NCBI RefSeq assembly: GCF_002735645.1
Contig: NZ_PDZG01000050.1
Coordinates: 1 to 33,739, forward strand
Reading direction: 5' to 3'
Length of the DNA: 33,739 nucleotides
Source: Iodobacter sp. BJB302
GTDB lineage: Bacteria > Pseudomonadota > Gammaproteobacteria > Burkholderiales > Chitinibacteraceae
Numbering within the stretch: position 1 is the stretch's first letter; every line of letters begins with the position of its first letter. The notes under the pieces were generated by a model. That model ran no database searches. It saw only the letters and a list, made by a program, of their open reading frames with translations, and had not been told where the DNA came from. Of this stretch, positions 17,941 through 25,978 are shown piece after piece. The translations under genes and the position numbers were made by a program.

Positions 17941-19142
17941 GAATTCTGCTCTGGATCATCGCTTTATTTGCGCTGGCCGTGGGGCTAACGCTGTTTGCCC
18001 AGCTTAATACTGGCTATGTGCTGCTGTTTTTGCCGCCATGGCGGATTGAAATTTCGCTCAATGTATTTGCAATGCTGACACTGGCGACCATTGCCCTGCT
18101 CTATCTGCTGCTGCGCGTAGTTGCAGAGCTGGGCGGCCTGCCACACAAAGTAAAGCAATACCGCGAACGCCAGCAAAGAGATGCCTCAATTCAGCTGGAG
18201 CGCGAAGCACGTTTGGCTTTTTTTGAAGGCCGCTATCAGCGCGCCGAACGTTTGGCCAGCGAAGCGCTGAATAACAGCGAAAACAATGATGCTTTTGCCG
18301 TTAATGCGCTGCTTGCCACGCGTGCCGCGCATCAAATGCGTGATTTTGCCCGCCGCGATCAGTATCTGGAGAAACTTCAGCAACGATTTGGCAACCAGCA
18401 CTTAGCTGCAGCAATGATGGCCGCCGAGCTTTATTTGGATGAGCGCCGCTATACCGATGCAGGCAATGCGCTTGCCGCAGCCAAGCAAATCTCACCCAAG
18501 CTGACCGCTGCCCTGCAGCTGGAGCTGCGTTTACGCCTACGTGAAGAAAACCCTGATGCCGTATTAAGACTGGTAGAGCAATTAGCTAAAAGTGAAGCGG
18601 TTGATGCCGAACAGGCCAGACGCATCCGCAACCAGGCCTATCTGCTCAAGCTGAGACAACAACCTTTATCCAGCCATCAGCTGAAAGACTGGTGGAATAA
18701 GCTGCCAGCCCACGATAAAGCCTTGCCACAGCTGATCGAAGCGGTGACAGACAGCTACAAACAGCAGGGAGAGCCCGCAATGGCCCGCAGCCTGCTGGAA
18801 GAAACCCTCAGAAACGAATGGTCCAGTACTCTGGCTGGCCGCTATGGCTCGCTGGGGCTGACCGGGGAAGCCCTTATTTCCCAGCTGCAACAGGCCGAAC
18901 TTTGGCTTAAGCAGCATCCTGAAGATCATTTGCTGCTGCTGACACTTGGCAGGCTATGCCGTGCCAGTGCCCTTTGGGGTAAGGCGCAAACCTATCTGGA
19001 AGCAAGTATTGCTGTGCACCCTACCGCGGTAGCCCATGCAGAGCTGGCAGAGCTACTGGATTCGCTCGATAAAAATGATGCCGCCAGCCGGCATTACCAG
19101 GCAAGCCTGGCTCTGGCATTGCCACAGGCCAGCCTGATTTAA
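17937..19142 (+). CDS. hemY: HemY, TPR-containing inner-membrane protein of the heme operon
   Basis: 401 residues. Two membrane helices (about 2-22 and 43-63) surround the family phrase NTGYVLLFLPPWRIEISLN; a cytoplasmic helical TPR domain follows (EREARLAFFEGRYQRAERLASEAL, and further repeats to the end). This is the proteobacterial HemY of the hemCDXY chain, not the Bacillus protoporphyrinogen oxidase of the same name. The start overlaps the hemX stop by 4 bases. A strong terminator begins 28 bp after the stop. Confidence 0.94.
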   Translation: MRILLWIIALFALAVGLTLFAQLNTGYVLLFLPPWRIEISLNVFAMLTLATIALLYLLLRVVAELGGLPHKVKQYRERQQRDASIQLEREARLAFFEGRYQRAERLASEALNNSENNDAFAVNALLATRAAHQMRDFARRDQYLEKLQQRFGNQHLAAAMMAAELYLDERRYTDAGNALAAAKQISPKLTAALQLELRLRLREENPDAVLRLVEQLAKSEAVDAEQARRIRNQAYLLKLRQQPLSSHQLKDWWNKLPAHDKALPQLIEAVTDSYKQQGEPAMARSLLEETLRNEWSSTLAGRYGSLGLTGEALISQLQQAELWLKQHPEDHLLLLTLGRLCRASALWGKAQTYLEASIAVHPTAVAHAELAELLDSLDKNDAASRHYQASLALALPQASLI

Positions 19143-19170
19143 GCTTTGATTTAACCGCAACAGGCAATAA

Positions 19171-19199
19171 AAAACGGCTGCATTGATTGCAGCCGTTTT
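19171..19199. terminator. Bidirectional rho-independent terminator between hemY and a small minus-strand ORF
   Basis: A perfect 12-bp stem (AAAACGGCTGCA / TGCAGCCGTTTT) with loop TTGAT. It gives a T-run in both directions, longer on the minus strand (TTTTTTATT). It closes hemY on the plus strand and lies 13 bp past the stop of the 52-residue ORF on the minus strand. Confidence 0.92.
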
Positions 19200-19212
19200 G
19201 CATATTGAGCTC

Positions 19213-19371
19213 TTATTTTTTATGAGGTGGCGGTGCAGCTGGCTTTTTCTCATCAGAGAAAGTGATCCATGAAAATGGAGCAGATCCCTTATTACGCTCA
19301 AAAAAATCAGGCGCAGGAGAATGATGGCCAAGAGGTACAACGGGTTTACGGACTTGCGTATTAGTTAGCAT
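19213..19371 (-). CDS. Small 52-residue protein of unknown function
   Basis: A short minus-strand frame starts at ATG (19371) and stops at TAA (19213-19215). It begins MLTNTQVRKPVVPLGHHSPA, has a central PDFFERNKGSAPFSWITFSD and ends in the basic, Pro-rich EKKPAAPPPHKK. A GGGGG run 7 bases before the start may act as a weak ribosome-binding site, and a strong terminator starts 13 bp after the stop. There is no signal peptide or membrane segment. The composition (charged, with W and F in a compact centre) and the snug terminator favour a real gene. It lies downstream of sixA on the same strand, 137 bp away. I do not recognise the family. Confidence 0.5.
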   Translation of the reverse strand: MLTNTQVRKPVVPLGHHSPAPDFFERNKGSAPFSWITFSDEKKPAAPPPHKK

Positions 19372-19508
19372 TTTATTGCCCCCGAGTAATTTGCAATAGC
19401 ATATTACTTGATATTAACGCAATACATTGACATCATTAGCTTGGAATTGACTTGAAACAAATAATAAACTTTCTATTTCAGTAACATGAAATTCTAATGA
19501 AACAAGTA

Positions 19509-19967
19509 TTACAATAAATCCGGTGACATCGCCATCCGTAATAAATAGCTAACCTGCCCTTCCTTAACCCGCCTCTGCAACCACCAGCAGCCTCCCCGGC
19601 GCAGCTCCCAATCGTGCTCTTTACCCGCCAGAATCACGGCCGCAGCGCGGCCCAGCTCCGGCTGATGCCCAACCAGCACTATGGTCTTACCCGGCTCCCT
19701 TGGCCAGTTAGATACCTCTAAATAAGAGCCGCATAAAACACCGGGATTCAACCTTGCATCAATCTTAAATTGCTTACTTAAAGCCTTGGCCGTTTCCTGG
19801 CTGCGCACTGCCTCACTGGCAATAATAGTGATTGCCCCGCCATCAAGACGCTTACTCAGCCAGGCCGCCATTTTCTCTGCCTGCTTACGCCCTTTAGCCG
19901 TCAGAGGGCGGCGCAGATCATCTGCCCCCTCCTCTGCTTCGGCGTGACGCCACAAAATTAAATCCAC
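19509..19967 (-). CDS. sixA: SixA-type phosphohistidine phosphatase
   Basis: 152 residues, the single small histidine-phosphatase fold. It starts MDLILWRHAEAE, with the RH(A/G)E motif (R7, H8 as the phospho-acceptor). It also has the R-P-L-T-x-x-G-x-x-Q segment (about 20-29), SEAVRSQETA and the second catalytic His in VGHQPELG (H101). SixA removes phosphate from phosphohistidine, classically on ArcB and on the nitrogen PTS protein NPr. The gene starts 8 bp after the ppk1 stop, so it is probably co-transcribed with and coupled to ppk1. Confidence 0.93.
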   Translation of the reverse strand: MDLILWRHAEAEEGADDLRRPLTAKGRKQAEKMAAWLSKRLDGGAITIIASEAVRSQETAKALSKQFKIDARLNPGVLCGSYLEVSNWPREPGKTIVLVGHQPELGRAAAVILAGKEHDWELRRGGCWWLQRRVKEGQVSYLLRMAMSPDLL

Positions 19968-19975
19968 AGTCGCCC

Positions 19976-22054
19976 TTAATTGCGTGGTTTAGCTGTTAAC
20001 TCAGCCAATAATGTTGCTTGTGAAGAGCGCACCTTACCGCCACGCGCAGTCTTACGACGATAGCGGCCATCAGACTGCATTTCCCAAGCTTGGGTGTTAT
20101 CTACTAGGCTTGGGCGCAAGCTTTCACGAATCACACGGCGTTTTACTTTTGGATCTAAGATTGGAAACGCAATTTCAATGCGGCGGAATAAATTACGCCC
20201 CATCCAGTCTGCCGAAGAAAGATAAACATCCTCTGCGCCGCCATTGTAAAAATAGAAAACGCGATGATGTTCTAATAAACGCCCCACAATTGAGCGTACA
20301 CGGATGTTATCTGATACCCCCGGAATACCCGGGCGCAAGGCGCAAACGCCACGAACAATCAGATGAACCGTAACGCCGGCTTGTGATGCCTGATAAAGCT
20401 TATCGATCACAGTAGGCTCAAGCAAAGCATTCATCTTGGCGATAATCACAGCCTTGCGGCCCGCTTTGGCGTGGACAATTTCTTTATCAATATACTTTAA
20501 AATATTCGGCTGCAAGGTAAACGGAGCCTGCCACAGCTGATGATGATCCCCCGCGAGGCCTAGCCCGGTGAGCTGCATAAACACATCATTTACATCGCTG
20601 ACAATTTCTTCATTAATGGTCATCAAACCAAAATCGGTATAAAGCTTAGTTGTGCGCGGATGGTAATTACCCGTGCCAACGTGAGTGTAGCGGCGCAGTT
20701 TTCCTTCTTCGCGGCGCACAATCAGTAGCATTTTCGCGTGTGTTTTATAGCCATATACGCCATACACCACATGCACACCCGCCAGCTCCAGCTTGGCTGC
20801 CCAGTTAATATTGGCTTCTTCATCAAAACGCGCCATCAGCTCAACAACAGCCGTCACCTCTTTACCGCGCCCGGACGCATCGCATAAGGCTTCCATTAAA
20901 GCCGATTCTGTACCTGTGCGATATACCGTCATTTTGATCGCCACCACCTGCGGGTCTCTTGCTGCCTGTTGCAGCAAATCGATCACAGGGGTAAAACTTT
21001 GGTAGGGATGGTGCAAAAGAATATCGCCATGGCGAATAGCGGCAAACATATCCGGCTGCTTACGCAGCTCGGTAGGCACGCCAGGCATAAAGGGCTCAAA
21101 CTTCAAATCAGAGCGATCAACCTGATCCGGCACCTGCATCAGGCGTACCAGATTTACCGGGCCGTTTACACGATAAAGATCCACATCCTGCAAACCAAAC
21201 TGATCACGCAAGAAATGTTGTAAATGCTTAGGGCAATTATCAGCCACCTCTAAACGCACGGCATCGCCATAAGAGCGCTGCGACAATTCGCCCTTCAGCG
21301 CAGCACGCAGATCTTTCAGATCATCGTCATCCACCGATAAATCAGAATCACGCGTGACGCGGAATTGATAACAACCCAGCACATGCATACCTGAAAACAA
21401 CTCATCCACATGGGCATGCAAAATAGAAGACAAGAAAACAAAGCCATGCTCTACGCCCGAAATCTCGGTCGGCATTTTTACAAAGCGCGGCAAAATACGC
21501 GGGGCTTGCACAATGGCAATACCCGAGCTGCGGCCAAAGGCATCGTTGCCTTCCAGCTCAACAATAAAATTCAGCGACTTATTTAATACTCGTGGGAAAG
21601 GATGCGAAGGATCCAGCCCAATCGGCGTGAGAATAGGCATCAGCTCGCGGAAAAAGAAATCACGCACCCACTCGCGCTGCTCGTCTGTCCAGACGCTGCG
21701 GCGGAAAAAATGAATGCCTTCCTTAGCCAGCGCAGGAAACATCACTTCCAGTAATAAATCATACTGGCGATCAACCAAATCATGCGCTTCGCGCGCCACC
21801 AGCTCAAAAGCCTGCAGCGGCGTCATTCCCTCAGGCAAAAGCCGGGTTGGGTTATGACGCATATTTTCTTTAAGCCAGGCCACGCGTACTTCAAAAAACT
21901 CGTCCAGATTGGACGACACAATGCACAGAAATTTCAAACGCTCTAATAAAGGGTTACTTGCGTCTTCCGCCTGGGCCAATACCCGACGATTAAACTCTAA
22001 CAACCCCATTTCACGGTTCAGCATTAATTGATTATCAGCAGGTTTGTAACTCAT
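19976..22054 (-). CDS. ppk1: Polyphosphate kinase 1
   Basis: 692 residues from the ATG at 22054 (a GTG directly precedes it). The N-terminal LNREMGLLEFNRRVLAQA and SSNLDEFFEVRVAWLKE are typical. The catalytic core is complete: ELMARFDEEANINWAAKLE, then YKTHAKMLLIVRRE with the autophosphorylated His (H439), RRYTHVGTGNYHPRTTKLYTD with the second His (H458), and the C-terminal HHRVFYFYNGG and SADWMGRNLFRRIEIAFPI. It reversibly makes polyphosphate from ATP at the inner face of the membrane. sixA follows 8 bp downstream. No ppx is present in the window. Confidence 0.97.
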   Translation of the reverse strand: MSYKPADNQLMLNREMGLLEFNRRVLAQAEDASNPLLERLKFLCIVSSNLDEFFEVRVAWLKENMRHNPTRLLPEGMTPLQAFELVAREAHDLVDRQYDLLLEVMFPALAKEGIHFFRRSVWTDEQREWVRDFFFRELMPILTPIGLDPSHPFPRVLNKSLNFIVELEGNDAFGRSSGIAIVQAPRILPRFVKMPTEISGVEHGFVFLSSILHAHVDELFSGMHVLGCYQFRVTRDSDLSVDDDDLKDLRAALKGELSQRSYGDAVRLEVADNCPKHLQHFLRDQFGLQDVDLYRVNGPVNLVRLMQVPDQVDRSDLKFEPFMPGVPTELRKQPDMFAAIRHGDILLHHPYQSFTPVIDLLQQAARDPQVVAIKMTVYRTGTESALMEALCDASGRGKEVTAVVELMARFDEEANINWAAKLELAGVHVVYGVYGYKTHAKMLLIVRREEGKLRRYTHVGTGNYHPRTTKLYTDFGLMTINEEIVSDVNDVFMQLTGLGLAGDHHQLWQAPFTLQPNILKYIDKEIVHAKAGRKAVIIAKMNALLEPTVIDKLYQASQAGVTVHLIVRGVCALRPGIPGVSDNIRVRSIVGRLLEHHRVFYFYNGGAEDVYLSSADWMGRNLFRRIEIAFPILDPKVKRRVIRESLRPSLVDNTQAWEMQSDGRYRRKTARGGKVRSSQATLLAELTAKPRN

Positions 22055-22103
22055 CACTCTTCGCTCAAATTAAATAGCCCATCAAAAATACGGATGACAA
22101 GAA

Positions 22104-22238
22104 ATGCAACTCAACCAGCTGAGGGATGTCCTGAAAACTTCACAACGCCTGTATAACGCCGGCATAAACCCAAACAAATCAGTCAGCTGGATCTACAAAC
22201 AAACGGGCAAGCAAGCCCGCCAGAGCCCTAAATCTTAA
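22104..22238 (+). CDS. Possible 44-residue small ORF divergent from ppk1
   Basis: A plus-strand frame runs from ATG (22104) to TAA (22236-22238): MQLNQLRDVLKTSQRLYNAG, then a basic Ser/Gln/Lys-rich tail. GGAT lies 8 bases upstream as a weak ribosome-binding site. No family was recognised and an ORF this short can arise by chance; it is listed because it fills a gap with no other content. Confidence 0.22.
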   Translation: MQLNQLRDVLKTSQRLYNAGINPNKSVSWIYKQTGKQARQSPKS

Positions 22239-22277
22239 ATGCACCCACGTTTTGCAACAGACAAAATGGGATTGTAG

Positions 22278-22305
22278 AAAAAACAAAGGCCACTATAAGT
22301 GGCCT
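22278..22305 (-). terminator. Rho-independent terminator after yggX
   Basis: An 8-bp perfect stem AGGCCACT / AGTGGCCT with a 3-base loop is followed on the minus strand by TTGTTTTTT. It starts 12 bp past the yggX stop and separates it from ppk1. Confidence 0.88.
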
Positions 22306-22316
22306 GTGCTTAACTT

Positions 22317-22583
22317 TTATTGCGGCACAAAGCCTGCTGGCATTTCTGCACCATCACCAAAGAAATAATTCTCCAGCTGCTGCTGCAAATACTGACGCGC
22401 ACGAGGATCAGCAAGGCTCAGACGATTTTCATTAATCAGCATGGTTTGATGCTTAATCCATGCCTGCCATGCCTCTTTAGACACATTATCAAAAACCTTC
22501 TTACCTAAAGCACCCGGCAGCGGCGGAAAATCCATCCCTTCCGCCTCACGCCCCAGCTTTACACAGTTCACAGTGCGGCTCAT
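22317..22583 (-). CDS. yggX: YggX, Fe(II)-trafficking / oxidative damage protection protein
   Basis: 88 residues from the ATG at 22583, which has AAGGTG 6 bases upstream; an upstream in-frame GTG (22592) overlaps that ribosome-binding site. The sequence shows the full family pattern: [20 protein letters not shown] with the conserved C7, then [31 protein letters not shown] and the C-terminal [15 protein letters not shown]. YggX protects or supports repair of Fe-S clusters in the cytosol. It is a monocistronic gene with its own terminator. Confidence 0.96.
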   Translation of the reverse strand: MSRTVNCVKLGREAEGMDFPPLPGALGKKVFDNVSKEAWQAWIKHQTMLINENRLSLADPRARQYLQQQLENYFFGDGAEMPAGFVPQ

Positions 22584-23290
22584 TAGTATCACCTTAATAA
22601 TATTACATTTATGTTTCTGGAAAATGACAAATTTTAAAGTATTACTGCCTCTTGTTTTATATTTTAAATATCAAAAAATAAATCAACGATTAACCTATTG
22701 ATTTTTAAATACAAAACATTAGAAGAAACCTTATTGAAGTCACTTCTGTATACATTTCTTTTTCTGCTGGCATGCGCTCTGTCTTATGCACACCAAAACA
22801 CTCTAAAACTAATCCGCTGATTATACCTGAATGTAGTGGCCAACTAATTTTGGCCCCATCATTATAGCCAGGCCAATAAGCGCCTGATTGCCGTCTGATA
22901 GTAACTTATACTGATACTGAAATTCGTGACTGCTCGTTTCGTGCGTACGGCACTTTGAACTAGCTTAATAATGCACTACGAACTGAGCTAAGTAGCCTAC
23001 TGAAGAAGTAAAAGTCGTAGGCCCAAATATACCAGCCATCACCACCGACTTAACAGGGCCAAGAACGCTGCCAAGCTACGCCAATATGATTATCTTTATC
23101 CTGCGCTCAAGAGCTAGGAATAAACGCTTTTGCTGCCATAGACTCGGCAATACCACATGATTTTTCATATCAAAGCTATTATTACATTCAAAATTTGCAA
23201 ATAAGGATTCATCCAAATCTATTCTTGTAGTAGCCGCTTTGACCGATATGCCGATACCAAAGTTATACAAAAATAGGCCGCAAACCATTA

Positions 23291-23359
23291 GGGTCTGTTG
23301 ACGTTTCATTCACAATTGCACTGAACCGGAAAACGGCAGAATGAAACGTCAACAGACCC
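23291..23359. repeat. 69-bp palindromic element, perfect 19-bp inverted repeats
   Basis: GGGTCTGTTGACGTTTCAT (23291-23309) is repeated exactly in reverse complement at 23341-23359, around a 31-bp centre. Long terminal repeats of the GGGTCTGTTGAC type are seen at insertion-sequence ends, so this may be a miniature or collapsed element. There is no T-tract, and no target duplication was seen. It lies 5 bp from the left 29-bp direct repeat. Confidence 0.85.
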
Positions 23360-23364
23360 CAGGC

Positions 23365-23393
23365 AGCGGCCTTCAACAATTTTGCGTTACTCC
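23365..23393 (+). repeat. Left copy of a 29-bp direct repeat flanking the lysR-dab-cysD block
   Basis: It begins AGCGGCCTTCAACA and ends TACTCC, matching 30242-30270 at 26 of 29 positions in the same orientation. The two copies enclose lysR to DUF6671 exactly, with this copy 51 bp beyond the lysR stop. Confidence 0.8.
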
Positions 23394-23444
23394 CTCGCTG
23401 CTCGGCCAAAGCGGTCACTCCAGATTACAACCGAATAAATCTGC

Positions 23445-24332
23445 TTATGACTGCGAGCTCAAGGCATTTAGCAATAAGTCCCCAACAATTTGGTTTGGGA
23501 AATGCCTTTGCACTGTCACAGCATAGAAATGCTCGTATACATTAGGTAAAACCATATAGAGCTGTAATTTGCCATTTTTTAGCTCATCCTTTACGACCAC
23601 CTCTGGCATCACAGTAATCGCATGACTATCTCGCGCCAAAAGCCGCATCATTGCCATGTCATCGGCTTCTGCCACGATCTTGGGTTTAAATTGGTGCAGG
23701 GCACAAAAACCATCAAATGCTGAACGTATCGGACTGTCCTCAACCGGCAAAATCCAGTTTTGATCAGCGTAGCCTGATGAAAAAACTGAGTCTAATGCCA
23801 AACCTGGATGGCCAATAATAGCCACAGGTTGTCTGGCGAGTAGTTGGCAATGCCATAGATTATTATCACTGCCACTTACATCAATATTGCTTAACGCAAT
23901 ATCAAGCTGATGATTCGCAAGCTCTGTGAGTAGTCGTGCCTGACCTCTCGCATGCAAAGAATATTTAATCCCTGGCTGGCGGATCAGCGGCTCGACAAAG
24001 CTCTCAATAAAGTTACGGGACATGGTCGCCAACATACCAATTTTGACGGCACGATTCTGTACCTGCTCACCCTTCAGTAATAGCGACTCCAACTCTGAAC
24101 CTTTGCGAAAAATCTCTTCTGCATACGAAAAAGTCTTCTGTCCGATCTCGGTTAGCACCAGCTTCCGACCTTGCCGCAAGAATAATTGAACTCCCATCGT
24201 GTGTTCTAGCTGTGCAATTTGCGAGGAAAGGGCCGACTGAGAGACATGGAGTTGCTCAGCCGCTTTGGTCAGGTTTCCCTGCCTGGCAACCTGCCAAAAA
24301 TAAGCCAAATGATGATAGTTGAGACTATTCAT
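23445..24332 (-). CDS. LysR-family transcriptional regulator, NhaR-like
   Basis: 295 residues. The N-terminal winged helix-turn-helix is complete (NYHHLAYFWQVARQGNLTKAAEQLHVSQSALSSQIAQLE, about 4-43). A linker helix and a LysR substrate-binding domain follow (VKIGMLATMSRNFIESFVEPLI, then LPVEDSPIRSAFDGFC). The HLAYFW-VAR-GNL start is typical of the NhaR branch. The gene diverges from dabB across a 104-bp gap, the usual arrangement for a LysR activator and its target operon, so control of the dab chain is likely. The co-inducer is unknown. Both ends are intact, unlike the LysR remnant at 31656. Confidence 0.92.
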   Translation of the reverse strand: MNSLNYHHLAYFWQVARQGNLTKAAEQLHVSQSALSSQIAQLEHTMGVQLFLRQGRKLVLTEIGQKTFSYAEEIFRKGSELESLLLKGEQVQNRAVKIGMLATMSRNFIESFVEPLIRQPGIKYSLHARGQARLLTELANHQLDIALSNIDVSGSDNNLWHCQLLARQPVAIIGHPGLALDSVFSSGYADQNWILPVEDSPIRSAFDGFCALHQFKPKIVAEADDMAMMRLLARDSHAITVMPEVVVKDELKNGKLQLYMVLPNVYEHFYAVTVQRHFPNQIVGDLLLNALSSQS

Positions 24333-24436
24333 ATTTGTTCTTAAAAAGAGAACGATTCATAAATATTAATCTATTTTTATTAAAAACAATACCGGGTGAT
24401 ACTCCATGCATCAACACGCATACAAAGGAGATCATC
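24333..24436. promoter_or_regulatory. Divergent lysR / dabB promoter region
   Basis: A 104-bp, strongly AT-rich gap. It contains a GTTCT-N7-AGAAC dyad close to the lysR start and a GATT-N10-AATC dyad at 24354-24371 of the size expected for a LysR-type site. AAAGGAG at 24424-24430 is the strong ribosome-binding site that fixes the dabB start. Promoter boxes are not clear enough to name. Confidence 0.45.
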
Positions 24437-25978
24437 ATGCAGCCAGGCGCTTTATTGCCCTATTCTCTGTCTGCCGTGCTAGTACTGCCAATGCTTGCGA
24501 CAGCATGGAGAGGAAAATCCTCGCGCTGGATAGTCGCTCAATTTGCCATGGGGCTTGCCGCATTATTTGCTTTGTCAGCATGGCTGGGCGTGTTTTTGAG
24601 TGCTGATTCGGTCAGCCCAACTCAGTGGCTCAATTCAGGCATATTAAATGTAACGATGCTGGGCTTGATCAGTTTTATAGCCTTCATCGTACTGAGTTAC
24701 GCAAAAACCAATTTTGCCGCAGATACCGATAATCATCGCTTTTTGCACTGGTTCTTGCTGACGGTCTTTGCTGTCATGCTTACTGTAAGCAGTAATCACT
24801 TGGTCGTTTTTTTTGCTGCCTGGGTGGCTATTAGTCTGAGCATGCATCAACTACTGATGTTTTACCCAGAGCGTAATCGCGCGGCCTTGGCGGCGCATAA
24901 GAAATTTATCTTTGCCCGTTTGGCTGAGCTTTGCCTCGCCGCCGCTTTTATCTTGCTCTATCACCACCACCAGACTTTCTTCATTACTGAGATTGTGAGC
25001 GCATATCCAGCAACAACTCTGAGCTTGGAACAACAACTGGCCGCCGTGTTGCTTGCCCTTGCCGCATTAATTAAATGTGCGCAATTGCCGCTCCATGGCT
25101 GGCTGATTCAGGTTGTTGAATCACCCACTCCCGTTTCCGCGCTGATGCACGCAGGGATTATCAATTTAGGTGGATTCTTGCTGCTAATGTTTGCCCCATT
25201 ATTTGGACAAGTCTTAGCGGCACAGTGGTTGGTGTTAATTGTGGCTGGCCTGACAACAGTGGTGGCCGCACTCATTATGTCTACCCGAATTAGCATCAAG
25301 GTACGTTTAGCATGGTCAACCACGGCGCAAATGGGGCTGATGCTGGTCGAATGTGCGCTGGGATTATACGAGCTGGCCTTTCTTCACTTACTCGCCCACT
25401 CTTGCTACAAAGCCTATGCGTTCCTGAACTCAGGCCAGGCCGTCAATGAATTAATACAAAAACAGTACGCCAGCCCCCAACTTCCAAGTGTTGGCATTTG
25501 GATGTTGGCAGGTATGGTTTCATTCGGACTATTGCTTGGAACTGGCGTGACGCTGGATTTGCCTGCGCCTTATAGCCCATGGGTGCTAATCGGCCTGGCC
25601 CTCACTTTTGTATTTGCAAACCGCTTGAATGAACGTCAGGGCTTATCCCTAGCAAAAACAATCTTGTCAGGTGGAACAATACTGGCCAGCTATTACCTCC
25701 TGAAAACAGGGATGGCCTGGATGCTGCCCAACATTGAACACCAGTACGATTTAGCCGCAGATATTTGGATCACGGTGCTTTTCACAGCACTATTCACCCT
25801 GCAGTTGCTCTTGCAATACAAAGCACATTCTCCAGCGCTGCGAAAACTATTTATTGCTCTGAATGCCGGCTTTTATCTGGATGAATGGGCCACGCGCATC
25901 ACCCTCAAAGTATGGGCCGTACCCCTTCCTAAAAATGCTGTTCAAACCCGTTTGGGTCTTTCCGGAGTGAAATCATGA
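24437..25978 (+). CDS. dabB: DabB, NuoL/MrpA-like membrane subunit of the DAB inorganic carbon transporter
   Basis: 513 residues from the ATG at 24437, placed 6 bases after AAAGGAG; the frame is open further upstream but without such a site. The protein is almost all membrane helices and carries the proton-channel signature of the NuoL/MrpA family: AALIKCAQLPLHGWLIQVVESPTPVSALMHAGIINLGG (about 209-246). HLLAHSCYKAYAFLNSG also fits. Its shorter length than NuoL (about 600) and the adjacent DUF2309 gene identify it as DabB, which is thought to couple cation flow to bicarbonate capture by DabA. The stop overlaps the dabA start by 4 bases (ATGA). Confidence 0.9.
   Translation: MQPGALLPYSLSAVLVLPMLATAWRGKSSRWIVAQFAMGLAALFALSAWLGVFLSADSVSPTQWLNSGILNVTMLGLISFIAFIVLSYAKTNFAADTDNHRFLHWFLLTVFAVMLTVSSNHLVVFFAAWVAISLSMHQLLMFYPERNRAALAAHKKFIFARLAELCLAAAFILLYHHHQTFFITEIVSAYPATTLSLEQQLAAVLLALAALIKCAQLPLHGWLIQVVESPTPVSALMHAGIINLGGFLLLMFAPLFGQVLAAQWLVLIVAGLTTVVAALIMSTRISIKVRLAWSTTAQMGLMLVECALGLYELAFLHLLAHSCYKAYAFLNSGQAVNELIQKQYASPQLPSVGIWMLAGMVSFGLLLGTGVTLDLPAPYSPWVLIGLALTFVFANRLNERQGLSLAKTILSGGTILASYYLLKTGMAWMLPNIEHQYDLAADIWITVLFTALFTLQLLLQYKAHSPALRKLFIALNAGFYLDEWATRITLKVWAVPLPKNAVQTRLGLSGVKS

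Larger units (their letters stand above)
22584..23444. other. 860-bp AT-rich intergenic region with scrambled remnants
   Basis: No convincing gene was found. From the left: an AT-rich yggX promoter area (22584-22760); a tract at 22832-22856 beginning TGTAGTGGCCAAC that could be an insertion-sequence end; unassigned sequence to about 23290; a 69-bp palindromic element (23291-23359); and one copy of the 29-bp direct repeat (23365-23393). Two longer frames here (23076-23309 minus, 23341-23526 plus) both start inside the palindrome and look spurious. The mosaic character marks this as the left edge of the accessory block. Confidence 0.6.

Noticed and set aside
22832-22856. Tract beginning TGTAGTGGCCAAC as a possible IS3-family end
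   Set aside because: The TG start is suggestive, but no matching second end or transposase fragment could be read nearby.
23076-23526. Two small frames starting MKRQQT on opposite strands
   Set aside because: Both begin inside the 19-bp inverted repeat and diverge at once; neither has a ribosome-binding site or recognisable domain, and one overlaps the lysR 3-prime end.
24437-25978. dabB as a NADH dehydrogenase (nuoL) subunit
   Set aside because: No other nuo or mrp genes are nearby, the protein is short, and the next gene is DUF2309, the DabA partner.
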